From Cupriavidus cauae (GTDB lineage: Bacteria; Pseudomonadota; Gammaproteobacteria; Burkholderiales; Burkholderiaceae): 38,705 bases of DNA. The notes under the pieces were generated by a model. The model was not told the DNA's origin, ran no database searches, and was given only the letters and a program-made list of their open reading frames with translations. Positions within the stretch are counted from its first letter, which is position 1; each line of letters opens with the position of its first letter. The translations under genes and the position numbers were made by a program. The DNA is taken from contig NZ_VWRN01000044.1 of the NCBI RefSeq assembly GCF_008632125.1, forward strand, positions 1-38,705, read 5' to 3'. Shown piece after piece: positions 17,485 to 26,704 of the stretch.

Positions 17485-18483
17485 CTACTCCCGCTTTGGC
17501 AGGCTCGCGATCAGCGATTTGTAGAGCGTCACCTCCTCGGTGATCATGCGCTGAATCGCGGGCAGGTCGTCCAGCATGGGTTCGGACCCGTTCGCACGGA
17601 GCGAGGCCGGGTACTCGCGGCCATTGAGCACGCGGCGGATCGCGGTCCTGAGCTTCTCGGTGACCGGGGCCGGCGTTTCGCTGCGCACCAGGAACACATC
17701 CCAGCTGTAGTAGGAGAAATCGGGATACCCGCTCTCGGCCACCGTCGGAACGTCAGGGTAATTGACATGCCGCGACGTGCCCGTTACTGCGAGCGGGCGG
17801 ATTTTTCCGGTCTTGATCAGCTCCTGTGTCGCCGTGGCATCGCCATACGCCATGTCGATGCGCCCGGCCACCAGATCGGGCAGCGCCATCGGGTATCCCT
17901 TGTAAGGGACGTTCTGCAGGTGGATGCCCACCATCTTGGCCAGCCGCTGGGAGGTCAGGTAGTAGCCGTCGGAGTAGGTGCCGATGGTGATCGGGTTGGG
18001 CCTGGCCTTGGCGACCTGGGCCAGGTCGCGCATGGATTTGATCTCGGAATTGGCCGGCACGGTCAGGATGGCTTGCGCGCGCAGCATGCCGCCCGCGAGC
18101 TTGAAGTCCTTGACCGGATCGTAGGGCAGGGACCGGCCGAAGGCGAGCGGGATGGTCATTCCCGAGGAGCTGCCAACGAGCAACGTGTAGCCATCGGCCG
18201 GCGCCATCCGGGCGGCCGAGAACGCAATGGTGCCATTGGCGCCGGGGCGGTTTTCAACGACCACCGGCTGTTTCAGCTCCTTGGACAGCGCGTCGGCGAA
18301 ATTGCGCGTGCTGGTATCCAGTCCATTGCCGGCAGGAAACATCAGGATGATCCTGAGCGGCCGATCCGGAAATCCCGTTTCCTGTGCCATGGCGCCGGCA
18401 CTCGTCAACAGCGCGGCGCTGGCGGCGGCGCCGATCGCCAGGACGCAGATCTGTCGACGCGTCGCGATGAAATTCCTCTGCAT
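17485..18483 (-). CDS. Bug-family (tripartite tricarboxylate) substrate-binding protein
   Basis: This is a 332-residue periplasmic binding protein of the Bug/TctC family, which captures small carboxylates. It has an N-terminal signal peptide with an Arg pair (RRQ) and AMA/QE cleavage near residue 33, then FPDRPLRIILMFPAG, the VVENRPGANG motif, PADGYTLLVG and a late VPTVAESGYPDF segment. The start at 18483 has GGAGGAG eleven bases upstream; an in-frame extension to 18546 is less likely. It is last in a minus-strand cluster of two SDRs and two CMD-like proteins, so it probably imports or senses their substrate. No membrane components lie nearby, as is common for Bug proteins. Confidence 0.94.
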   Translation of the reverse strand: MQRNFIATRRQICVLAIGAAASAALLTSAGAMAQETGFPDRPLRIILMFPAGNGLDTSTRNFADALSKELKQPVVVENRPGANGTIAFSAARMAPADGYTLLVGSSSGMTIPLAFGRSLPYDPVKDFKLAGGMLRAQAILTVPANSEIKSMRDLAQVAKARPNPITIGTYSDGYYLTSQRLAKMVGIHLQNVPYKGYPMALPDLVAGRIDMAYGDATATQELIKTGKIRPLAVTGTSRHVNYPDVPTVAESGYPDFSYYSWDVFLVRSETPAPVTEKLRTAIRRVLNGREYPASLRANGSEPMLDDLPAIQRMITEEVTLYKSLIASLPKRE

Positions 18484-18558
18484 TTTGATTGGTTCTCCTC
18501 CGTTTTTATGGCCATCGGGGTTGCCGATCCTGCGCGAACCCCGCACCGGTAGCCCCGC

Positions 18559-19122
18559 TCACATCCGTGCGAGATGCGCTTCGTAGCCAGGCTCCAGCTC
18601 GATTTCCATCGTTTGCAGGAAGCGGCTGACGCAGACATAGAAGCTCGCCGTCAACACCAGCTCGACAACTGCCGCATTGTCGAAGCCGCAGGCCTTGAGC
18701 TGCGTCACGGTCGCCTCCGAGGCGCTGGGGCCGAGCGTGACCTCCTCGGCCAGCTGCAGCACCGCGCGTTCGCTCGCATCGAACAGGTCGGTGTGGCGCC
18801 AGTGCGCGAGCGCATCGATCTGCGCATCGCTGACGCCGGCCTCGAGTGCCATCGGCAGGTGGTGTGCCCACTCGTAAGCCGTGCCGGCGACCTGCGCGCC
18901 GCGCAGGATCAGCAGTTCGCGCAATGGACGCGAAGTCCTGGCGTTCAGGCGCAGCGGCCAGGCAAAGTCGAGCCAGGCGCGGAACATCTCGGGCGCGGTG
19001 CCCAGTACGCGGTAGAGATAGGGCATCTTGAAGCCGGCCCCGCGCGCCGCGCGAACGTGGTCGAACAGGGCTTTCGCGGCGGCATCTTCAGGGTGCTCGG
19101 GCAACAGGGGAATGCGTGGCAT
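18559..19122 (-). CDS. Carboxymuconolactone decarboxylase-like (CMD/AhpD fold) protein, cluster copy 1
   Basis: This 187-residue all-helical CMD-fold protein has RELLILRG (E69) followed by YEWAHH (83-88). The CxxC pair of AhpD-type peroxidase members is absent, so a thiol peroxidase role is unlikely. A decarboxylase, hydrolase or isomerase role on a lactone or ring-cleavage product fits better. It is homologous to the copy at 21041-21565 and shares the C-terminal SFYVCVSRFL / E-L-E-P pattern. Its start lies 20 bases after the preceding SDR stop. Starts further upstream would overlap that SDR. Confidence 0.88.
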   Translation of the reverse strand: MPRIPLLPEHPEDAAAKALFDHVRAARGAGFKMPYLYRVLGTAPEMFRAWLDFAWPLRLNARTSRPLRELLILRGAQVAGTAYEWAHHLPMALEAGVSDAQIDALAHWRHTDLFDASERAVLQLAEEVTLGPSASEATVTQLKACGFDNAAVVELVLTASFYVCVSRFLQTMEIELEPGYEAHLARM

Positions 19123-19141
19123 GGGGGGGTCCGGAATGGGT

Positions 19142-20014
19142 TCAGGCGGACTTCGCCTGGGTCGCGGCATCGGGCTTCAGGCCGGGCGAGGGGGCGTTGC
19201 CCGCGGTGGTCCCCGCATCGACCGGGAAGATCACGCCGGTGACCCAGCGTGCCTCGTCGCTGGCCAGGTAGGCGACGGCGTGACCGACGTCCCAGCCGGA
19301 GCCTTCGGTTTGCAGCAGCGAGCGCTTGCGGCGTAGCTCGCGCACCTCCGGCGTCATCCGTCCGGCCACCATCGGCGTATAGACCATGCCGGGCGCGACG
19401 CAGTTGACGCGGATGCCCTCGACGCCGTGATGCGCGGCCATGGCGCGGGTCATGTTTACCACCGCCCCTTTGGAGGTCGGATAGAGCAGCGCGGGCGTAC
19501 CGCCGATCAGCCCCGCCACCGAGGCAATGTTGACGATGGCGCCGCGGCCGATCTTGCGCATCTCGGGGATCGCGTACCTGGCCATCAGCATCATCGAGGT
19601 GACGTTGACGCGCAGCGCATGGTCCCACTGCTCGATGTCCAGCTCGACCGCGGTGCCGGCCGGCCCGCCGATGCCGACGTTGTTGACGAGGATGTCCACG
19701 CGGCCCCAGGCCTTGACGGCGGTGGCCACCGCCTCGCGGCATTGTTCGGCAACCGACACGTCGCATGCCGCGGCGAGCGCGGTGCCACCCTCGGCCGCAA
19801 TCATGCGCTCGGTCTCGCGCGCCGCGTCCAGCTGCATGTCAAGGAGCAGCACGCGGGCGCCACGGCGCGCGAGCAGGATGGCCGCGGCGCGGCCATTGCC
19901 GATGTCGGCGGTGCGCGAGCCGGCGCCGGTGACGATGGCCACGCGGCCTTCGAGACTGCTGCTGGCCGGTTCGGAGTGGGGCGTGGTGAGGGCAGTGGAG
20001 GAAATGGTATTCAT
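19142..20014 (-). CDS. Short-chain dehydrogenase/reductase, cluster copy 1
   Basis: This 290-residue NAD(P)-dependent SDR has a Rossmann glycine motif with an insertion (GAGSRTADIGNGRA, 30-43). It carries NNVG (111-114), catalytic Ser165, Tyr178 and Lys182, and a C-terminal PVDAG. The insertion between the glycines is shared with the next SDR, which places both in one subfamily. It should oxidise an alcohol or dihydrodiol on the route served by the CMD-like proteins. No strong ribosome site is visible, but the gene lies inside a same-strand cluster. Confidence 0.92.
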   Translation of the reverse strand: MNTISSTALTTPHSEPASSSLEGRVAIVTGAGSRTADIGNGRAAAILLARRGARVLLLDMQLDAARETERMIAAEGGTALAAACDVSVAEQCREAVATAVKAWGRVDILVNNVGIGGPAGTAVELDIEQWDHALRVNVTSMMLMARYAIPEMRKIGRGAIVNIASVAGLIGGTPALLYPTSKGAVVNMTRAMAAHHGVEGIRVNCVAPGMVYTPMVAGRMTPEVRELRRKRSLLQTEGSGWDVGHAVAYLASDEARWVTGVIFPVDAGTTAGNAPSPGLKPDAATQAKSA

Positions 20015-20086
20015 GATGGAGATGCCGAGCGATTGGAGGGGGCCGATGCCGAAGGCATGGTCAGCGTTTGAAGGCAGAAGACACGT

Positions 20087-20938
20087 TCAGGCGCGCGCCA
20101 CGCCGACACCAAGCCCACCGTCGACCATCAGCGCATGGGCGTTGACGTAGCTCGATTCGTGCGAAATCAGGAACAGGCAGGCGTAGGCGACTTCCCAGCC
20201 GGTGCCCTGGCGGCCGAACGGTACGGCCGCTGCCCGGTTCGGCCGGCGGCGCGATGCATCCCGGCCCATCGGCGTATCCATCAGGCCCGGCAGCACCGCA
20301 TTGCAGCGGATGCCCCTGGGCTCGCCCGCCACGGCGATCGCGCGCGCGAGCGCTACCTGCGCGGCCTTCGACGATTCGTAGGCCGGATTGCGCCCGGTGT
20401 TTCGCACCGCCGCGAGGGAGGACATCAGCACGATCGACGATCCCGGTGCCATCGCCTCCAGCGCCGCCTGGCTGAACAGCATGTGGCTGCGCACGTTGAC
20501 CGCATACTCCTCATCCCAGTCGGCGGCGGTCTGGGTGGCGAGGGGCAGCGCCTTGGAGATCCCGACATTCAGTACCAGCCCGTCGAGCCCGCCCAGGCGC
20601 TCGGCGCAGCGCCGCACCAGCGGCGCGATGGCATCGGCGTCGCGTACATCGGCGACCTCGGCAAAGGCCTTTCCCCCTTCGCGCTCTACCTGCGCGCAGG
20701 TATGGTCGACGGCGGCCTTCGACATGTCGACGCAGGCCAGGGTGGCGCCTTCGCGTGCAAACAGCAGCGAGATCGCGCGGCCATTGCCGACCGGCGGATC
20801 GTCTTCGGGTATCTCTCGCTGGCCGGCGCCGATGACGAGTACGCGGCGGCCCTGCAGGCGGCCGCGGCCGGGCGCGCGGCCCAGCGTCTCGTCATGCATC
20901 TGAAGGCCCGGGTCGACTTCCTGGGGAGCAAGGTTCAT
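20087..20938 (-). CDS. Short-chain dehydrogenase/reductase, cluster copy 2
   Basis: This 283-residue SDR is similar in plan to the neighbouring copy: an expanded glycine motif (GAGQREIPEDDPPVGNGRA, 37-55), NVG (124-126), Ser173 or Ser174, Tyr187 and Lys191, and a C-terminal MVDGG. I chose the ATG at 20938. A TTG at 20992 would add 18 residues that look non-coding. The 13-bp tandem repeat at 20995-21046 lies just upstream. It probably acts on the same or the next intermediate as copy 1. Confidence 0.9.
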   Translation of the reverse strand: MNLAPQEVDPGLQMHDETLGRAPGRGRLQGRRVLVIGAGQREIPEDDPPVGNGRAISLLFAREGATLACVDMSKAAVDHTCAQVEREGGKAFAEVADVRDADAIAPLVRRCAERLGGLDGLVLNVGISKALPLATQTAADWDEEYAVNVRSHMLFSQAALEAMAPGSSIVLMSSLAAVRNTGRNPAYESSKAAQVALARAIAVAGEPRGIRCNAVLPGLMDTPMGRDASRRRPNRAAAVPFGRQGTGWEVAYACLFLISHESSYVNAHALMVDGGLGVGVARA

Positions 20939-20994
20939 GGCTTCGATCTGTCTTGTTGGCGGGGGAATGCGACGGTGCCCGATGTCGATCAACC

Positions 20995-21046
20995 GATCCG
21001 GTCAAGCGATCCGGTCAAGCGATCCGGTCAAGTGATCCGGTCAAGC
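20995..21046 (-). repeat. 13-bp tandem repeat, four copies, across a stop codon
   Basis: Four copies of GATCCGGTCAAGC occupy 20995-21046, the third ending in T. On the coding (minus) strand the unit reads GCTTGACCGGATC, so TTGACC recurs every 13 bases. The TGA stop of the CMD-like gene (21041-21043) lies in the first unit met by transcription. The copies are nearly perfect, which suggests recent slippage duplication. Confidence 0.95.
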
Positions 21047-21565
21047 GATCGTGCCCGGCGGCTCGATGTCGACCTCGAAGTTCTCGAGAAAACGGCTCAC
21101 CAGCATGTAGAAGCCGATCACCAGCGTCAGCTCGGCGACGACGCCAGGGCTCAGCCGCTCGCACAAGGCGTGGAACATCGCGTCGGGCGCTTTCACGTGC
21201 AACAGCACCTGGTCCGTGTAGGCCAGCACCATCTTCTCGGTCTCGTCGAGCGCGGAGGTATCGGCTCCTTGTTCGAGCGCGGCGATCTTCTCGTCGGCCA
21301 GTCCCACCCGGCGTGCCACGCGCTTGTGCTGGTGGACCTCGTAGCCGGCTCCGCTGAGGATGCCCACGCGCAGGATCGCAATCTCCCGCAGCTTCGAATC
21401 GAGCCTGTTCTCGCGCAGGATCGCGCCGCCCAGCGCCAGAAAGCCTTCGGCCGCCTTGCCCGCGTGCGGCAGCATGCGGTAGAGGTTCAGCGGCGGGCGC
21501 GAACCGATCAGGCGAAGATAGGACTCGGGGGCTTGCGACATGTCGAAGTACGGAATGCGGGCCAT
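21041..21565 (-). CDS. Carboxymuconolactone decarboxylase-like (CMD/AhpD fold) protein, cluster copy 2
   Basis: This 174-residue CMD-fold protein has REIAILRVG (E61) and YEVHQH (75-80), again without a CxxC pair. It is homologous to the 187-residue copy at the far end of the cluster. It is the first gene of the minus-strand unit, with AAGGA five bases before the ATG, and is followed by SDR copy 2. The likely role is ring-cleavage product or lactone processing; the substrate is unknown. Confidence 0.89.
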   Translation of the reverse strand: MARIPYFDMSQAPESYLRLIGSRPPLNLYRMLPHAGKAAEGFLALGGAILRENRLDSKLREIAILRVGILSGAGYEVHQHKRVARRVGLADEKIAALEQGADTSALDETEKMVLAYTDQVLLHVKAPDAMFHALCERLSPGVVAELTLVIGFYMLVSRFLENFEVDIEPPGTIA

Positions 21566-21720
21566 GGTTTTCCTTGAATCGGAGGGATCGATGAGGATCC
21601 GGGAGCACGCGTCTCGCCGCGGTGCCGCGCGCGAAACGTCGCTTTCCTCTGCATCGTTGGGCCGAAACAGAGGAAAGAGAATGGAGCGGTCCTTGTAAAA
21701 ACCGCTACGGGAAGTTCGTG

Positions 21721-21734
21721 ATGAATCGTTTCAT
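21721..21734. promoter_or_regulatory. LacI/GalR-type operator
   Basis: ATGAATCGTTTCAT is a 14-base palindrome with a central CG and one mismatched pair. This is the classic form of operators bound by LacI/GalR-family proteins. It lies 156 bases before the first gene of the CMD/SDR/Bug cluster, and a LacI-family gene fragment lies 360 bases away. The functional link is inferred. Confidence 0.6.
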
Positions 21735-21743
21735 TGCCGGGTT

Positions 21744-21782
21744 AAAAAAAGATCGAGTCCCTTTTTCGGCAGGTGACTCGAT
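21744..21782 (-). terminator. Intrinsic terminator (minus strand)
   Basis: On the minus strand ATCGAGTC pairs with GACTCGAT (arms 21775-21782 and 21752-21759). An inner CCT/AGG extension leaves an eight-base loop. The stem is followed by C and seven T residues (21744-21750). It would end transcripts from the LacI side, or act as an attenuator for the promoter candidate directly upstream. Confidence 0.65.
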
Positions 21783-21802
21783 GCGATTTGCGGTACGTTC
21801 GA

Positions 21803-21832
21803 AGTATAGGTATGGATTCTTTTGCGAATCAA
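21803..21832 (-). promoter_or_regulatory. Sigma70-like promoter candidate (minus strand)
   Basis: Read on the minus strand, TTGATT (21827-21832) and TATACT (21803-21808) are 18 bases apart. A GATTC/GAATC inverted repeat (21815-21830) sits between them. Transcripts would start near 21796 and meet the terminator hairpin at once. Confidence 0.4.
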
Positions 21833-21954
21833 TGTCCGGATGGATCGGTGTTTTCCCTTGCCTCCGCTCCGGTATGGTGTCCGGCGGTCCGTCGGGGCGC
21901 GATCACACTCGCTCTCCCGCTTGCCGGTGAGGTTGGGGTGAGGGCGTGTGGTCG

Positions 21955-22088
21955 AGCAGCGACGGCCGCATCGCCGGCACCAGCATCTAGTTCGTCGCGG
22001 GCGATCAGCGTTATGCCGGCGAAATCAGCGGCAAGACCATGCAGGGCACCACCGAGGGGGGAGGCGCTGGAACGCGACGATGGTCAGG
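21955..22088 (+). pseudogene. Remnant of a second copy of the exported methyltransferase gene
   Basis: The segment matches the last ~45 codons of the gene at 16505-17347, for example FVAGDQRY.GEISG.TMQGTTEGG, with scattered base differences. It has an in-frame TAG (where the intact gene has a Thr codon) before FVAG, a one-base deletion in the G-run after TEGG, and no stop at the expected place. The divergence suggests an old paralogue rather than a fresh duplication. It adjoins a degenerate repeat and the 3' end of the LacI fragment. Confidence 0.8.
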
Positions 22089-22094
22089 CCGCGA

Positions 22095-23743
<1,649 letters not shown>

Positions 23744-23745
23744 CC

Positions 23746-24537
23746 ATGTCGGTCCTTGATGGCCCGGCATCCGCTACCCGGCTTGCCGCCGCGCTGAACG
23801 GCCGTCAGGCCCTTGTCACCGGCGGCAGCTCGGGAATCGGCGAGACGATCGCGATGGCGTTGGGCCGCGCCGGTGCGCGCATCCTGCTGGCCGCGCGCCG
23901 CCAGGCTCAGCTCGATGCCGCGGCGGGCCGGCTTGATGCGTTCGGGATAGCGGTCGACACGGCGGCCTGCGACGTCTCCGATCTCGACGCCATCCCGGCG
24001 GCCGTTGCGGCCATGCGGGACCGGCACGGGCATATCGATATCCTGGTCAATGCCGCGGGCATGAACCTGCGCGAGCCGTTTGAAGCGGTCACGCCCGCGT
24101 CCTGGCGCCTTCAGCTCGATACGCACCTCGGCGCGCCATTCTTTCTGACCCAGGCGCTGGCGCCCGCGATGCGCGATGCCGGCTGGGGACGCATTCTGAA
24201 CATCGCGTCGCTGCAGTCGTATCGGGCCTTCGCCAACAGCGCGCCATACGGCGCCGCCAAGGGCGGCATCGTCCAGCTGACGCGCGCCATCGCCGAGCGG
24301 TGGTCCTCGCATGGCATTACCTGCAATGCGATCGGACCGGGCTTCTTTCCGACCGCGCTGACCGGGCCGGTATTTGCCGACGCGGCGCTGGCACAGCATC
24401 ACGCCGCCCGCACCTGCATCGGGCGCAATGGCGAACTGGCAGACCTGCAGGGGCTGGCGGCGTTTCTCGCCAGCGATATGGCGGCCTATATCACCGGCCA
24501 GACCTTCATGGTCGACGGAGGGTACACGGCGAAATAG
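23746..24537 (+). CDS. Short-chain dehydrogenase/reductase of the hps-like locus
   Basis: This 263-residue classical SDR has GGSSGIG (26-32), NAAG (102-105), Ser155, Tyr168 and Lys172, and a C-terminal FMVDGG. It starts two bases after the HisD-like stop. Its GGAGG ribosome site lies seven bases upstream, inside that gene, indicating an operon. By analogy with hps loci it could equilibrate the C2 stereochemistry of a diol or act on a related sugar acid. The specific substrate is inferred only from context. It appears intact. Confidence 0.92.
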   Translation: MSVLDGPASATRLAAALNGRQALVTGGSSGIGETIAMALGRAGARILLAARRQAQLDAAAGRLDAFGIAVDTAACDVSDLDAIPAAVAAMRDRHGHIDILVNAAGMNLREPFEAVTPASWRLQLDTHLGAPFFLTQALAPAMRDAGWGRILNIASLQSYRAFANSAPYGAAKGGIVQLTRAIAERWSSHGITCNAIGPGFFPTALTGPVFADAALAQHHAARTCIGRNGELADLQGLAAFLASDMAAYITGQTFMVDGGYTAK

Positions 24538-24630
24538 GCAACGGCCGGTGCAGACGGCGGACCCGCACGCGGCCTCATCGATACAAGGGCGTCCAGCGCG
24601 CCCCCATGACAAGACTCACAGGAGACAGCC

Positions 24631-25566
24631 ATGACGACGCGGACCGCGGAGCAGGACCCGGGGCGCAAGCTACGCAAGGTAGTGACGTCGAGCACGATCG
24701 GCGCGATGGTGGAGTGGTACGACTTCTTTCTGTACGGCGTGGTGGCCGGCCTGGTCTTCAACAAGCTCTATTTCCCGTCCACCGATCCGCTGGTCGGCAG
24801 GCTGCTCGCCTACGCCACCTTCGCCGCTGGCTTTGTCGCTCGTCCCCTCGGCGGCGTCATCTTCGGCCACTTCGGCGATACGCTCGGCCGCAAGCGCATG
24901 CTGGTCCTGACGCTGATGATCATGGGCGTCGCCACCACCGCCATCGGCCTGATCCCGACCTACGAACAGATCGGCGTCTGGGCTCCCATCCTGCTGCTGA
25001 TCTGCCGGATCGCGCAGGGCATCGGACTGGGCGGAGAGTGGGGTGGCGCGGTGCTGATGAACGATGCCTTGCTCGGCGTGCTGATCGGCGCCGGCGTGAT
25101 GACGCTGTTCATCCCGCTGTGGGGCGCCGTATCGGATCGGGTCGGCCGGCCGCTGGTCTACGGTACCGGCGCGCTGCTAGCGGGATTGTCGGCGTTCCCC
25201 GCGTTCTGGCTGATGCAGCATTCGGGCGGCAATGTGATGCTCGTCTGGGCGGCCATCATCATCCCGTTCGGCATCTTCCATGCCGCCGTGTTCGGCACGA
25301 TGTCGTCGATGTTCTCCGAGGTATTCGACCCGAGTGTGCGCTACACCGGCATCTCCTTCGTGTACCAGTTCGCGGGCGTGTTCGCCGGCGGGCTGACGCC
25401 GATCGTCGCGACCTGGCTGAACGCCAAGGGCGGCGGCGATCCGTGGTACCTGTGTGCCTATGTGCTGGGGATCGGCGTCCTCAGTGCGGCCTGCACGATG
25501 TGGATCGCCTCGCGCAACGGCCGGAGCGCGCACGAGCGCCTCGCGCCGTCCAAGGCAAACGCCTGA
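24631..25566 (+). CDS. MFS (metabolite:H+ symporter) transporter with a central in-frame deletion
   Basis: The N-terminal half is typical of the MHS branch of the major facilitator superfamily: TIGAMVEWYDFFLYG, ARPLGGVIFGHFGD.LGRK and GIGLGGEWGGAVLM. The text then jumps to NDALLGVLIGAGVMT and GAVSDRVGRP, which belong to the C-terminal half. Family members have about 430-440 residues against 311 here, so about 120-130 residues covering roughly helices 5-7 are missing. The break is near 25057-25062. The frame is kept, but two half-bundles of unequal size should not transport. AGGAG precedes the start. It lies between the SDR and the alcohol dehydrogenase genes. Confidence 0.85.
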   Translation: MTTRTAEQDPGRKLRKVVTSSTIGAMVEWYDFFLYGVVAGLVFNKLYFPSTDPLVGRLLAYATFAAGFVARPLGGVIFGHFGDTLGRKRMLVLTLMIMGVATTAIGLIPTYEQIGVWAPILLLICRIAQGIGLGGEWGGAVLMNDALLGVLIGAGVMTLFIPLWGAVSDRVGRPLVYGTGALLAGLSAFPAFWLMQHSGGNVMLVWAAIIIPFGIFHAAVFGTMSSMFSEVFDPSVRYTGISFVYQFAGVFAGGLTPIVATWLNAKGGGDPWYLCAYVLGIGVLSAACTMWIASRNGRSAHERLAPSKANA

Positions 25567-25635
25567 CTCCGGCCGGGCGGTGGGGCGCCCCTCGCCGTCC
25601 TCTCTTTCTCTCCCGTTTGGATCCATGCCAGCCTC

Positions 25636-26649
25636 ATGAAAGCGATCTTCTATACCGAACCCCATGCCGTCGCGCTGCAGGAGCGCGACGTGCCCGCGCT
25701 GCAAGCCGGCGAAGCGCTGCTGAGAATCGTTGCGAGCGGCATCTGCGGATCCGACCTGCATGCCTATCATGGGCACGATCCTCGGCGAAAGCCCGGTCTG
25801 GTCCTTGGCCACGAGTTCTCGGGGACGGTCGTGGCCAGCAGCGATGACGCCTTGCTACCGGTCGGCAGCCGTGTCACGGCCAATCCGTTGGTGACCTGTG
25901 GGCGCTGCGGCTATTGCCTGCAAGGCCGGGGCAATCTCTGCGCCGATCGCGGCATGGTGGGCATGAGCCGGCCCGGGGCGCTGTCCGAATATCTCGCCGT
26001 GCCGATCCGCTGCGCGATTCCGATCCCGGACTCGCTTTCGAGCGTAGCCGCCGCGCTGACCGAGCCGGCCGCCACGGCCCTGCATGCGCTCAATCTTTCA
26101 ATGCGTGCGATGGCGCGACCCCTGCCCGAGGCTCGCACGCTGGTCGTGGGCGGCGGTGCGATCGGCATGCTGACCGCCGCGCTGGTCAAGTCCTATGGGT
26201 GCCGGCACATTGCCGTGGCCGAAACCAATGCGTTGCGGCGCGCTTCGGTCGCCCGGCATCTGGGATGCGAGACGCTGGATCCGCTGTCGCATGCGCCGGA
26301 TGACGCGGCCTACGATCTGGTGATCGATGCGGTCGGCGCCAAGCCGACCCGGAATCTCGCCATCGGCGCGGCACGCCCGGGCGGCGTGGTGATGCATATC
26401 GGCCTGCAGGACTGGGCTAGCGAGATCGACATGCGCAAGCTGACGCTCGCCGAGCTGACCTTGCTCGGCACCTACACCTACACGATGGCGGATATGCGCG
26501 CGACGGTGGCGGCGCTGGACGCCGGCAGTTTTGGCGACCTGGAATGGGTCGAGACCCGATCCCTGGCCGACGGCCCTCAGGCATTCGACGATCTGGCCGC
26601 CGGACGGGTGGCCGCGGCCAAGGTCGTGCTGCTGCCGGCGTCGGTGTAA
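25636..26649 (+). CDS. Zinc-dependent alcohol dehydrogenase (MDR family)
   Basis: This 337-residue medium-chain dehydrogenase has catalytic zinc ligands Cys37 and His59-Glu60 (GHE), the structural zinc cluster Cys88, Cys91, Cys94, Cys102, and a NAD-binding GGGAIGML segment (about 171-178). Length and motifs are complete. It is last in the plus-strand run of HisD-like, SDR and MFS genes and probably oxidises the same polyol or sulfonated diol. No strong ribosome site is visible. It is 69 bases from the MFS stop. Confidence 0.93.
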   Translation: MKAIFYTEPHAVALQERDVPALQAGEALLRIVASGICGSDLHAYHGHDPRRKPGLVLGHEFSGTVVASSDDALLPVGSRVTANPLVTCGRCGYCLQGRGNLCADRGMVGMSRPGALSEYLAVPIRCAIPIPDSLSSVAAALTEPAATALHALNLSMRAMARPLPEARTLVVGGGAIGMLTAALVKSYGCRHIAVAETNALRRASVARHLGCETLDPLSHAPDDAAYDLVIDAVGAKPTRNLAIGAARPGGVVMHIGLQDWASEIDMRKLTLAELTLLGTYTYTMADMRATVAALDAGSFGDLEWVETRSLADGPQAFDDLAAGRVAAAKVVLLPASV

Positions 26650-26704
26650 CGGAGGGTGCCGTAGAAGCCCTCGGCGCCTTCCGCCGGCGGGTGTCGGTAT
26701 CGCG

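Larger units (their letters stand above)
21566..21954. other. Control region upstream of the CMD/SDR/Bug cluster
   Basis: These 389 bases contain no credible gene and are more AT-rich than the surroundings. They hold a LacI-type operator (21721-21734), a minus-strand intrinsic terminator (21744-21782), a minus-strand promoter candidate (21803-21832), and a degenerate copy of a repeat related to the one at 29393-29442 (about 21911-21950). Confidence 0.6.

Noticed and set aside
18559..19122. AhpD-type alkylhydroperoxidase
   Set aside because: The CxxC pair needed for that activity is absent here and in the paralogue at 21041-21565.
20995..21046. CRISPR array
   Set aside because: The 13-bp units are directly adjacent with no spacers, and no cas genes are present. 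It is a simple tandem repeat.
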